Shown here: in pieces, positions 35,605 to 47,474 of the stretch | Layout: each line of letters opens with the position of its first letter | Position numbering within the stretch: position 1 is the first letter of the stretch | Notes under the pieces: generated by a model | What the model was told of the DNA's origin: nothing | Seen by the model: only the letters and a program-made list of their open reading frames with translations | Databases searched by the model: none | Made by a program: the position numbers and the translations under genes | Source of the DNA: Anas platyrhynchos | Taxonomy: Eukaryota; Chordata; Aves; Anseriformes; Anatidae | Direction: 5' to 3' | Assembly (NCBI RefSeq): GCF_047663525.1 | Contig: NC_092621.1 | Span: 13,031,001-13,095,000 of the forward strand | DNA length: 64,000 bases

Positions 35605-36042
35605 GGGCCATGTGTATATGCACATATGCATTTGTGATATTGATGAATATCCCACATGATATGACCCAGCACAGCTGATCCAAAGGGTCAGCTGTACTGC
35701 TGATGGCCAAAGGGGTATTCCGTAGCATCTGGGGTCATGCTGAACAGTATATAGGGGTGGCTAGCCTGGGTGGGGGGGGCCAGCTGCTCGGGGTTATGCT
35801 GGGCATTGGTCAGCAGGTGGTGAGCAATTGCATTGTGCATCACTTGTTTGTACACAGTATTAGTAGTAATCATCATTATTATTATTATTGTTATTATTAG
35901 TTTCCTGTCTTAATAAACGGTCTTTATCTCAACTCACAGGCTTCACTTTCCCATTTCTCTCCCCCATATCAGAGAGGGAGGGGGGAGGGTGAGCAAATGG
36001 TTGTGTGGTGTGTGTAGCTGCCAGCCGGGTTAAACCACAACA
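35605..36042 (-). mobile_element. Solo LTR (endogenous retrovirus), minus orientation
   Basis: Reverse-complemented, the segment begins TGTTGTGGTTTAACCCGG at 36042, the typical 5' end of an avian LTR family. It includes 'gggggagagaaatgggaaag' and an (ATT)n stretch (about 35861-35900). Further on, a TATA-like 'ctatata' near 35745 is followed by 'gctacggaatacccctttgg'. The far end toward 35605 is less certain and probably truncated. I see no internal retroviral genes and no second LTR, so it is a solo or partial LTR. It sits exactly between two CR1 fragments; I could not find a convincing target-site duplication. Confidence 0.8.
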
Positions 36043-36719
36043 GAGAGGAGGGACCTTAAAGACCACCCAATTCCAACCCCCCTGCCGTGGGCAGGGACAC
36101 CTCCCACCAGCCCAGGCTGCCCAAAGCCCCATCCAGCCTGGCCTTGAGCACTGCCAGGGATGAGGCAGCCACAGCTGCTCTGTGCAGCCTGGGACAGGGC
36201 CTCACCACCCTCACAGTGAAGAATTTCCTCCTAACATCTAATCTAAGTCTCCCCTCTCTTAGTTTAAAGCCATTCCCCCTTGTCCTCTCACTACAGCCAC
36301 TGATGCAGAGTCCCTCCCCGGCTTTCCTGCAGGCCTCCTTTAGGTACTGGCAGGCCTCCGTAATGTCTCCCCAGAGCCTTCTCTCCACTCTGAAGTACCC
36401 CAGTTCCCTCAGCCTCTCTTCATAGGTGGGGTGCTTCAGCCCTCTGATCATCTTCATGGCCCTTCCCTGGACTTGTTCTAATATTTACGTGTGTTCCTTG
36501 TTCTGGTGGCCCCAGATCTGGGTGTAGGGTTCCCAGTGCTGTCTCACAACAGCAGAGCAGAGGGGCACAATCCCCTCCCTTTCCCTGCTGGCAACACTGC
36601 TTTTGGTGCAGCCCAGGACACGGATGGCTTTCTGGGCTGCAAGTGCACATTGCTGGCTCATGCTGAGCTTCTCACCAGCCAACACCCCCAAGGCCTTGTC
36701 CTCAGCGCTGCTCTCAATA
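36043..36719 (-). mobile_element. CR1 LINE, 3' part, tail removed by LTR junction
   Basis: The + strand begins inside the CR1 end ('gagggaccttaaagaccacc', 'gtgggcagggacacctccc') without the usual ATTCTATG tail, because LTR sequence takes its place. The minus strand encodes [19 protein letters not shown], the KFFTVRVVRP segment, and upstream EDKALGVLAGEKLSMSQQCA. It is a different CR1 subfamily from the neighbour at 35149-35604. Several frame changes. Confidence 0.95.
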
Positions 36720-39415
36720 AAAATCATGTTGCTTCCTTCCTATGAACTTAAACTAAATAAAAATATATTTTTTTAAATCAAGTAATTTGATGGATGTGCA
36801 TATTCCTGTATAGGATCATCACTATCTCCTTTTACCTCTTTCTATTTCTGAAATCAATTCCTGTAGCCCCTGAAACACATCTTGTTCAGCAGTGACGACA
36901 AAGCAATTTGAGGTTCTTCACTATCTGCTGGATTGTAAAGTTTTCTCTTACCTCACAGCAGTGTTTAAAATTGTATCTTTTGAGTATTTTCTAAGAAACA
37001 GTAATTTGGTTGCACAGAGATTCCTTATTTTGGACATTGTTCACACTTCTTTTCTGTTACAGATTTGTTTTGACTGTTCAAAAGAATACCTACTCTAGCA
37101 GTTTAGATTTTTAGTTTTCATTTGTTTGTTTTTTAATTCATGTAAGAAACAAAGCTTTAGCAATTTAAATGAGGTATCCTTTTCTTTGGAAGTTAAATAT
37201 GTAAACCTCATTCAGGTGATACCAGGTGAATTAATTAGTGTGAGGAGTCATAGCACTTTCAGATCACTAGAAAGGAACCGAGTCCTTTTTATTTTAAATT
37301 TCATTTCCTGTGAAATGAAAGCCTTTGAACTGTGGAAAACACAGGTAAATATAACCTCAAAGTGATGGGGTGATAAGGTTGTATCCTCCAAGAGTGAGTA
37401 CACAGACACTGTGGGAAATGTATCCCAGCTTAAATGCAGCTCTGGAGTATTAAAAGGGTTAAAGGGTAAAGCCTTCTTCCGTCCCTCCATCAAAAATCAT
37501 CCTTTGTTAGTAGGTAGAGAATGTCTAAAGTTTTCAACATCTACACCTACAAACAGATGGTATTGGTTGTATTTGTTCTAGCTATATTTTTTTATTATTT
37601 TTTTGTAATGCAGGTCGTTTAACTGCAGGTTGAAGAACTTTTATTTTGGGGGAAAGTGTGAATATAATTTTCCTGCATCTTTAGTGTGCAACATGGAAAT
37701 GCTGAATTTATTAACTGCTGCCCTGCAATACGCACCGAAAAAAGCCCCACAGCACCCTGTGTTTTTCTGAACATTTCTTGATCCCTAGTGTGTTCCCCAT
37801 AATCTTTTGCATTGCATAATCTTGCTAGACCACTGTCATCATCCATGATCCTCTCCCTGACTATCATGCATTTTTGGAAAATCCTTACTGTACAGTACAC
37901 AAGTAAATTTCATGCTGGAAGTTTATGGTGCCTTAGCAAAGGTGGAGGACTGAAATACATTCTTAAAGCTAGCTTTAAAACTTTCAGTGGTGTAATAAAA
38001 GTGTGTTTTGGTTTGACAGTCAAGGAAAAATATATTTCAATTTCTTTGATTTCTCCAACAAATCAGGGTAATCTAGTGTATGACCATCTCAGAAGAAACC
38101 ATATAAAATTCAATCCATGTACCTTTTTAATTTGTCTCATCATTTATTTTATTCTGTCAGCATTTTCTTACCTACAGCAGCACCATTTTTGTAGGGTTGA
38201 GGGTGGATCAGTGATGGGAATTCATTGAAAGACACACAAAGCTTGTCTGACATTTGTAACAGAGGAATAGATGGGAGAACATAGAGTAGTTTTCTGCTAC
38301 TGAAGAAGCCCAAGACCTGTTGGATTTGATGCCTCTTTATGCTCTCCTAATTCATATGTCCTTTTCCTTCCTACTTCTTGCTTTCCTGTGTGAAATAACA
38401 CTTTATGCAATGCGTGTACCATATGATAATTTCAGCAGAAGTAGGTACATGGTTTCTTGTTGCAGAAACCGATGATGAAATTTTTCTTGCCAAGTGAGTA
38501 GTAAATTTCTCAAACAACCGATACTTTAATGTGAAGTTTTCAATGAAAAAAATCTTAGCACATGAATCACAGAGTTGGGAGGAAGACATCAGAAAGAGAA
38601 GCTTATTTAAGGAAAAAAATAAAATTAAAACATGTAAATCTTATTTTGGTGGGGAAAAGGGAAGGCTTCTATTACTTAACCCTTCTACTTAGCAAGGTAC
38701 TTTGAAAGATAAATCACTTTAATTGTTTGGAGCTGTGCAATATAAGCTCGTGCTTTTATGCCTCTTAGATGCAACTTGTAAAACGTGAACAGCAAATTAC
38801 CAATGACTTACAATTTTTAAACATGGTTTTAAAGCACCTTGATGCTTTCTAGAATGCACAGCCATACAAAGCTTGGATTTTTAGAGTATTGCATATTTAA
38901 AGAAATTATACTGATGCAAACAGGACTGTTTGTGTGTTGTAGTGTTGAGCAGGAGGCATCATAATGCTTTTCTATCATTTCAACCAAGATCTGAGGGGAA
39001 ACAATTTGACCTCTGTTTTACTTTTCTCGTTAGCCTCTTAACTGTGAGGCATTATTAATTGAACTTAAGACCATTTTGTGTATGGTGGGAGTGCTGTATT
39101 TTTTTTGCTGTAGACATATCCTGCTATCTGTTAAGGATGTTTCAGAAAAGTGGAAAAACTAGTCATGTAATTGAGAGTGAAACGTTTCTCTTGTAAGAAT
39201 TAGTGTCAGAAAGAAGACAGATGTAGACTTGTGGATCACAGAATGACTGACCATTACTCTTTTTTTTCAGTCTTCACCTGTTATTGATGTGATTTGTCTT
39301 ATTTACCTGTCAGATTGTCATATATATCATGCCAATGATGATGGCAGTGTTAACATACATGCTTGGAATGAAGCAGCAAGAATGCTAAGAGCAAAGATTT
39401 ATATGAGGTCTTCAT
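36720..39415. other. Intron 1, unique segment
   Basis: AT-rich sequence between CR1 copies. The longest frame (37812-38228 +, 138 codons) has no recognisable domain and no splice context. Nothing else recognised. Confidence 0.55.
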
Positions 39416-40924
39416 CAAAGATGAAGAAGCTGAGACCAAGGGTCCTGAGGGAGCTGGCTGACAGAGTTGCCAAGACTCTCTCCATCATATTTGAAAAGTC
39501 GTGGCAGTCAGGTGAAGCCCTTGGTGGCTGGAAAAAGGGAAACATCACTTCCATTTTTAGAAAGGATGGAAGGGAGGACCTGGGGAACTACAGACCAGTG
39601 AGCCCCACCTCTGCCTGGAGAGATCATAGAGCAGATCCTCCTGAAGGCAGTGTCAAGGCACATGCAGGACAAGGAGGTGATCTGAGACAGCCAGCGTGGC
39701 TTCACCAAGGGCAAATCATGCCTGACCAATCTGGTGGCCTTCTGTGGTGGAGTGACTGCATCAGTTGATAAAGGAGGACTGACCGATGTCATCTATCTGG
39801 ACTTCTACAAGATCTTTTGACACATGACATCCTGATCTTTGAATTGGAGAGAGAAGAATATGGGGGGTTGACCATTCAAAGGAATTGGCTTGATGGCCAC
39901 AGCCAAAGAGTTGTGGTCAACAGCTCCATGTCCAGGTGGAGGCCAGAGATGTGCAATGTCCCTCAGGGCTCTGTCTCACAGCCAGGGCTGTTTGATATCC
40001 TTATCAATGACACAGACAGTGAGACTGAGTGCTCCCTCAGCAAATTTGCAGATGACACCAAGCTGAGTGGTGCAGTCAATACAACGGAAGGAAGGGAAGC
40101 CATGCAGAGGGACCTGGACAAGCTGGAGAAGTGGGCCCACATGAACTGAATAAGGTTCAACAAGTCCAAGTGCAAGGTGCTGCACCTGGGTCGGGGCAAT
40201 CCCAGGCAAGAACAGACTGGGAGAAGAACCCATTGAGAGCAGCCCGATAGAGAAGGACCTGGGGGCTCTGGTGGACAAAAAGCTCGACACGAGCCAGCAG
40301 TGTGTGCCTGCAGCCCAGAAGGCCAACTGCGTCCTGGGCTGCAGCAACAGAGGGGTGGGCAGCAGGTGGAGGGAGGGGATTGTGCCCCTCTGCTCTGCCC
40401 TGGTGAGGTCCCACCTAGAGTGCTGCGTCCTGGGCTGGGGCCCCCAGCACAAGAAGGATGTGGGGCTGTTAGAGCGGGTCCAGAGGAGGGACACGAAAAT
40501 GATCAGAGGGCTGGAGCACCTCTCCTGTGAAGAAAGGCTGAGAGAGCTGGGGATGTTCAGCCTGGAGAAGAGAAGGCTCTGGGGAGACCTCACTAAGACG
40601 TTTCAGTACTTAAAAGGAGGATGAAGAGGGATTCTTTACTCGGATAGATAATGATAGGACAAGGGGGAATGGCTTTAAACTAAAAGAGGGTAGTTGTAGC
40701 TAAGATGTGAGGGGGAAATTCTTCTCTGTAAGGGTGGTGAGGCCCTGTCCCAGACTGCCCAGAGAAGCTGTGGCTGCCCCATCCCTGGCAGTGCTCAAGG
40801 CCAGGCTGGATGGGGCTTTGGGCAGCCTGGGCTGGTGGGAGGTGTCCCTGCCCACGGCAGGGGGGTTGGAATTAGGTGGTCTTTAAGGTCCCTTCCAATC
40901 CAAACCATTCTGGGATTCTCTGAT
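39416..40924 (+). mobile_element. CR1 LINE, about 1.5 kb, frameshifted RT
   Basis: Sense-strand copy covering most of the RT domain to the 3' end. Segments in order are [32 protein letters not shown], the motif A region (VIYLDFYK), [39 protein letters not shown] (active-site FADD), EKWAHMN followed by a stop, and [19 protein letters not shown]. It ends in 'ccattctgggattctctgat'. At least three frame breaks and an in-frame stop make it dead. The endonuclease part is missing. Confidence 0.97.
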
Positions 40925-43839
40925 TATATACCAGTGGTCCATTTTCAAAAGCAAATGTTTCTGACAGATCTGTGATCCTGCTGTTCATGTTCCTGCATCT
41001 CTGTCCTCTGTGTCGCAGATATCTCCTTCCATATTTAAACTGTGTGTGTTTGGGAAGTCCCTGGGCATTCCACACTGGCCTCCGCTTCCCCCTCCCATTA
41101 TATTAACTTTTACAAGACAAATTCCTTGTGCTCTGTCAAACCTAGCCAAATCAGCTGTGAAACTGAGTTTGATTAGTGGAGCAATGTACTAAACATTTGA
41201 GTATGCAAGTATAAAGCAGTGGATAAAGAGGTGTTGGATAGAAGCGTATTCTTGTAGGTTTTTACAATTCTTTAATTTATTTATTGGCTCTTCTCTCTAA
41301 GAGCACTGCCCTTGCTGTTTCTTTGCTGCTGAATTGTGTAACACGGCTATGAAAGGTCCTGACTGTTGCATGGTTTGTAGTTACAATTGTTGTAACAAAA
41401 CTGTTCCATGAGCCAGTAAACCTATACTGTTACTAATCTGTTGATTCTTAAATTTATAGTATATAAAATAACACCAAAAATTACAAATTTAAAAGCAAAT
41501 ATATAAGCATTTAATTCTTAACTCCTTCAGTTTTGTGTAATGTTTGCTTTTCTGGCTTAATAAAGAATTAAAACAACACTACTTGTTGTTAACCCTTTTA
41601 ATTAACCATCTTGCTTCTAATGGAATAAGCTTATTGCAGTTCCCAGCTGCATTTCTCTCTATGTAAATGCTTACCTCTGCAAGGTCTCATCTAGAAATAC
41701 CTTCTCCATGTATACTAAATTTCCTCTTATGGTTATAACTTTATTTTGGCCTTTTTCTTTGCGTTGTAAAATTAGATTGTTGAGTGGAGATAGTATTTCA
41801 GATAAGGAGACAATATTAATTCATCATTTAGTTTACTAAGATGGAGTGTGCACTAGCAAATTGCAGATGCATTTGTTACATATTTATATATTTGTAATGT
41901 TGTGTGTTTTTTTGGTTGTCCTAGTAAAGGTACAGCTTTTGCTGCTGTGTAATTTTTGTCAGTGAGTTGATATAAAACATATCAAAGATGTGATCTTAAC
42001 AGAAAGTACTGAAGTATGGAATTGTGCTTTTTTATATCCTAAATACATACTGAAGCAGTAATCAGAAAAAAAAAACTAATTACTTTTTGACTGCCAGCTC
42101 TTTAAAAAGAAGTCATAATAATATCTCTTTCCTTATTTTGTAGTTATTTTTTCTACTTAAAGACAGACTGGAAATTCTATGCTCCTAAATACTGGACTGC
42201 AAAAGGGGGAGTCTTCGTGAGATTTTAGCAGTGAAGGACAGGGCATCTCCTCCTCACTTCAGTCCCTTAATTGTTAGTTGATATAAATTACTTAGGCTTC
42301 TCCTGACTTTTTATTATTCTTCTGTATTGATCTCCAGCTGTCATTTTGCCAGTTTTTTTAGTTTGGGAAAGACATTTAATATTGAATGGTGTAGTTGAAG
42401 CAAGATAAGGAAGCAATGTGTGCCATATTTTGATAATGCCTTTGAAAACATGACTGAGTTCCTGATAAGTGTCTGAGTTAAGCTCTGATCATTTACTCGC
42501 CTTTCTTCACTTTTTGTACCTTAATCGGCTTCTAAATTATTTGGCTCCCTCTGCCTGATCACCAATTTCCATTACTACATCTCTTACCCTTTATTCTGGA
42601 AACAACTTGAAATGGGTTGTGTGTAAATTATATATTCACAAGCATCACTTGTAGTCATACTTACCGTGTTTACATAATTACTGGATTTTAAATGTCGTAA
42701 TTTTAAATCTTCATGACTAGTGGAGTTTGGTATCTGAGTTTTCTGGTTGCATGCTTATTAGTTTGAAGTCTTAATGGGCATTTACACTACTTGTTCAGAT
42801 ACTGAAAGTAGGAGTTGGTGATACACAAACCACAAGGTCATTAGTGCCTTTTTGAAAGAGCTGTGCACTTTTGACTGCTATGCAGCCTTTGAGAGACCTG
42901 TTCTTGATCATTTGCACTTCTTCAGTTTGCAGCTTGATGATCTTCAGTCCCTTCAAAACTGTTAGATGAACGCCACCAAATTCTTGTCACTTACAGAATA
43001 TAAAATGTAAAATAGCTGAAAAATAATTACCCTTAGCATGTTTCTTATTTCAAAGTTTCTCAGATAGTATTTTGCTTACTTCTGTTTGTATAGATAGATG
43101 CTATCATGTGATTCTTCTTTTTTAATGTGTAGTACTGCATGTACTACATGTGTTCAGCACTTTCTACCTTTGTAGAATTACTGCTTTCTACTTAATGAAC
43201 TTTTAAATGTATCTTTGGCTAGTTGTTTCTCAGGTTTTCTAATTGCCACTTTGAAATTTAAATGACATACTTTGCATGGCTAATATTGGCTATATATTGG
43301 CTAGTGTTGATACACAGCCCAATACGTACACACAAACATGCATGTATACATGTATATTTATTTTACAATTTTTCCTTTATATGAAGGTTTTATGTAATTA
43401 GTCTGTAGTAGGAATCAGTGGGTGTTAATTTTCCTTAGCAGTCTCTTGGAAGCTCAGCATTAAAAACAAGTAATTTTCACATTAAAATTTAAAAATTAAT
43501 TAATTCTTAAAATTAATTTTAAAACAATTAATTCTTTCCATGCCTGCAATATCATTTGCCACAGATCTCAAATTTATGTTGTAGTTACTTTAGCTTAGTA
43601 GCTCAATCACACTGCTTGAAACAGCTCTTGTATTTTGGATGGTCTCCTATTTTTGACAAGACTGCACTAAGACATGAGAAATGGTTCTTGTCAAGTCTCT
43701 AGTGATGATGTAAAGTCCAGGTAGTCATGAAGATCTTTCTGACTTTGACATTTCTGTACAGGCCTCATCAGTGCTGCTGTAACCTAAAGGCTAAATATGT
43801 TCAGACGTTTTCTATTCAAGGAATGAATAGAAAATTTAT
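40925..43839. other. Intron 1, unique segment
   Basis: AT-rich sequence with an AT-only palindromic patch (43483-43534). No gene or mobile element recognised. Confidence 0.55.
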
Positions 43840-44711
43840 AGTCAGGCATTATTTGTCCTCAGTGAAGCCCTGTTGGCTGTCACCAGTCACCTCCTTATTT
43901 TCCATGTGCCTTAGAAGAGTTTCCAGGAGGATCTACTCCATGATCTTGCCAGGCACAGAGGTGAGACTGGCCTGTAGTTTCCTGGATCTTCTTTTTTCCC
44001 TTTTTAAAATTAGGGGTAGAGTTCCCTCTTGTAGTCACTGCTGTGACTTCTTGAATATGATGAGATTATCAGTCAGCTAGCAACTTCTTCCACTGGTTCC
44101 ATCAGGATTCTAAGATGTATCACATCAGCTTCTATGGATTTGTGTATCTTCAGGTTCTTTAGATGATGACCTATGAGTGATTCTTCATCTCCCAATCTTT
44201 GCCTTTGCCTTCTGTGACTTGGGCAGAGTGTCTATAACACCCGCCAGTGAAGACACAGGCAAGAACTGTCATTGAGTATCTTAGTCTTCTCCATATCCCA
44301 TGTAACTATATTTCCCATTTCCTTCTGGAGAGGGCCCAGATTTTCTCTAGTTGTATTTTTATCACTGATGTACTTGTAGAAGCCTTTCTTGTAGCCCTTG
44401 TTGTCCCTAGCCAGATTCAGTTGTGTCAACATCTCTGTACTCCTCCGAGGTTACCCATCCTTGCTTTCACCCTCTGCAGGCTTTTTTTTTGTGTGTGTGT
44501 GTGTTTGAGTTTGGCTCCTTGTTCATCCACGCAGCCCTCCTGGCATTTTAGCCCACCTTCCTCTTTGTTAGGATGCGTTGCTCCTGGACTGGGAGAAAGG
44601 AGATCCTTGAATATTAACCAGCTTTCTCGGGCCTCCAGGGCTTTCTCCAATGGGATTGTACCAAGCAGATCCTTGAAAAGGACCCACTCCCAGCAAACGG
44701 GTGCCTCTGTC
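43840..44711 (-). mobile_element. CR1 LINE, 5' ORF2/linker fragment
   Basis: The + strand matches the reverse complement of the CR1 region between the endonuclease and RT domains. The minus strand encodes LNLARDNKGYKKGFYKYISD and TRENLGPLQKEMGNIVT; further left comes the start of the RT domain. A (T)n(GT)n microsatellite interrupts it at 44482-44504. The fragment is not a normal 3'-anchored copy. Confidence 0.92.
44482..44504. repeat. (T)9-(GT)7 microsatellite
   Basis: Short dinucleotide repeat lying inside the CR1 remnant. Confidence 0.92.
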
Positions 44712-44830
44712 CTGCTGTGGTTTAACCCAGCAGGCAGCCGAGTACCACACAGCCATTCACTTGCTCTCCTTTCTCTCAGTGGGAATGGGGAGAGAATCGG
44801 GGGGTGGGGGAGGAAGGTAAAACACTGAGA
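44712..44830 (+). mobile_element. LTR 5'-end fragment (endogenous retrovirus), plus orientation
   Basis: 'tgtggtttaacccagcaggc' starts at about 44716 and continues to 'gggagagaatcgggggg', matching the first hundred or so bases of the same LTR family as the copy at 35605-36042 but in the opposite orientation. Only the U3 start is left; no coding sequence is associated. It lies exactly between two CR1 pieces of opposite orientation. Confidence 0.82.
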
Positions 44831-44832
44831 CA

Positions 44833-46342
44833 AACTGGACATGCACAAGTCCATGGGACCTTACGGAATGCATCCACGATGCTGACAGAGCTGGCCAATG
44901 TCATCGTGAGAGCACTGTCAATAATCTGTGAAAGATCAAGGTGAGTGGGGCACCTATGGTCTCAGAGAAAGCAAATGTCACTTCAGGAAGGGCAAGAGGG
45001 CAGGATCTGGAAAATTAAAGGCTAATTAATCTTACCTCAACCAGCGGGAAGATGGTGCAGCAATGAGTCATACAAGCTATTTCTAAAAACGTGAGGGACA
45101 GAAGGTGATGAGGAGTAACCAGCATAGATTTATGGAGGGGAGATCACACTTAATAAGCTTGATAGCCTTATGTGATGAGATGATTGGCAGTGTGGATGAG
45201 AGTATGTTCATTTTTAACTTTTGTAAGACTCCTGATGCTGTGTCCCTTAACATCCTCATAAGCAAACCAATGAAGCGCAGACCAGGTAAGGATGGTGGGG
45301 TGGATCAAAATTGGGCTGAACTGGGCTTTGTTAATGGGGGGAATGAACTACAGCTGTAAGCTAGTCACTGATGGTGTACCCCAGGGGCTGATACCGAGGC
45401 TGGTACTGTTTAGCATCTTTGTCCCACCACTCAGGTCATTAACAGGGAGGTTTACAGACAGTACAAAATGGGGAGGGGTGGTTGATACAACAGCTGGGTG
45501 TGCAGCCATCCAGAGGGACCTTGATGTGCGGGATATAACTGAGCAGACAGGAACATCAGTCATTTCAACAAAGGGAAATGCCAAATTCTGCACGTGGGGA
45601 TGGATAACCTCATGCGTGGTGGTTAACCCTGAACAGGCTACAGGCTAACCAGATGGAAAGCAGGGTGGCCAGAAAAGGACATGGGGATGCTGGTAGATAC
45701 CAAGTTGAACATGAGATAGCAGTATTCCCTTGTGGCCAAGACAACAAATAGCATCCTGGGCTTCATTGGAAGAGTGCTGCCTGGAAGATAATGGAGGTGA
45801 TTCTTATCATTCGTGGTGAGACACCCCTGGAGTGCCGGCTTCAGTTCTGCGCTCCCCAGCACAAGGCAGACATGGACATGCCCAAGTGAATCTAGTAAAC
45901 AGACATGAATATTGATTGGTAAGGGACTGCAACTTGTAGGGTTTGAGGAGAGGCCGAAAGAGCGGGGACTGTTCAGCCTGAGGCGGAGAATGCTGAGGGG
46001 AACATTATCAATGTATTCATAAGATTCCTGATGGAAATTCAGTAAAGAAGAAGGAGCTCAGTGATGTCCAACGATGAGACAAGACAATGGGCACAAACTG
46101 AAATACAAGAGATTCCCTATAGACACAGAAATAAGCCTTTTCTCTCTAAGGGTGGTCAGAGACTGCAACATACTGCCTAGAGGGGTTGTGGAGTCTCCGT
46201 CCTTGGAGTTACTCAAAACTTGACAGTACTGAGCCCTGAGCAAGTAGCTGTAGCATATAGCTGACCCATCTCTGAGCAGGGGGATTGGAATAGGTGGCCT
46301 CCAGAGATGCTTCCCAATCTTACCCATTCACTGATTCTGTGA
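44833..46342 (+). mobile_element. CR1 LINE, about 1.5 kb, heavily decayed
   Basis: Begins 'ctggacatgcacaagtccat', the known start of the RT-domain region in one CR1 subfamily, and ends in 'cactgattctgtgat'. RT landmarks remain as broken pieces in several frames: a GVPQGLIPRLVLFSIF form of motif B, a damaged motif C, and AGCAAIQRDLDV. There are many indels, and the FADD active site is lost. This is an old, dead copy. Confidence 0.94.
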
Positions 46343-47444
46343 TTTTTTTCATACATAATTCCCTTAAGACAGAAAAACTTACTCATGTTGTGCAAATCAT
46401 CACGGCTGTTAAGTGCCAGCTATCTATTACAGAATTCTTTTATAGCATTACTTCCTGACTTCAGTAGCTTTCACATATATTTTATTGCCAGGAAATGCAA
46501 AATCTGCTTCTTGTCCCACATATATTTCAGAAATGGTGATTTATTGCCTAGATACTTTATCAACCTTTTTACTTCTAATGATTTTGCATTAGCATAAATA
46601 GGAAGCTCTATGGCATGTGGCGGTTTTAGAAAATACTCCATTTCACATCAGCTAATTTTATTAATTAAAACATATATTTTTATCCCTCTTGTTTTTACTT
46701 GGAAAAATTAAGTATTTGATAAGTTACTGGGGGCTCCGTTTTGTCTGTATTTCTGCTTTAAAGTTGCCGGTGCAGTGTGAGCATATAAAAAACACTTTGC
46801 AATAAAGAATACTTTTTTAATAACTAAACTGCTGCTGACCATCTCTTTTCATTGGATTCTTCTGAGTCAATAGGATATAGAACAAGTTTCTTTAACAGAG
46901 TTTTGATTTAAAGTATCAGCTTTAAAGTTCTTGGGTGTGTTGTTGGAAATTGTGATGACAGCTTTCACCCATAAAGGAAGAACAGTGCTTTGAGCTAGGA
47001 GGCCATATTCCACCATCCTTCTGCATGCAGTCGGCATTGATACTTCGTTCTGAGGAGTAAACATGGTAACAAGAAACTGGCTTTAGACTTCTGCTAAAAA
47101 TCCATTATGCTGGATTTCACTGTCTCAGCAGATGTATCAGTTCTGAAAGGAAATGACAGCTATAAAAGATGACACTGATATCCTGTGGAAACTGAGGAAA
47201 GTTGCAAAGTGATTCTCAAAAACAATGCTGTAAAATAGGTAAATAAATTGCTATTGAACTGTTGAAATTTATCTTCGGCTTTGTTCTATTTCATTGGAGC
47301 TTAACATTTCATAAAAATTTTGCTTCATAAGTGGCTATACTCCCTAATTTTTGTACTTACTGGTACAGTTAATATATATAGATGTAAAACAATCCCTAAA
47401 TATACCTGTGACTTACTGTTTCACTTTTCAATCATGATTTGGGA

Positions 47445-47474
47445 GAGAAAAAAAAAAGAAAAAAAAAAAAAAGC
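47445..47474. repeat. A-rich tract
   Basis: GAGA followed by A runs broken by one G. Confidence 0.88.

Noticed and set aside
35605-36042. Complete endogenous retrovirus
   Set aside because: Only LTR sequence is present; no gag, pol or env reading frames and no second LTR nearby in the same orientation.
37812-38228. 138-codon plus-strand frame
   Set aside because: No domain, no starts or splice sites of quality, and composition like the surrounding AT-rich intron.
39976-40593. 205-codon minus-strand frame
   Set aside because: It is the antisense of the CR1 RT region at 39416-40924, where the sense strand shows the real (broken) RT protein.
44247-44828. 193-codon plus-strand frame
   Set aside because: It runs across antisense CR1 linker sequence and the LTR fragment. 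No protein of its own.
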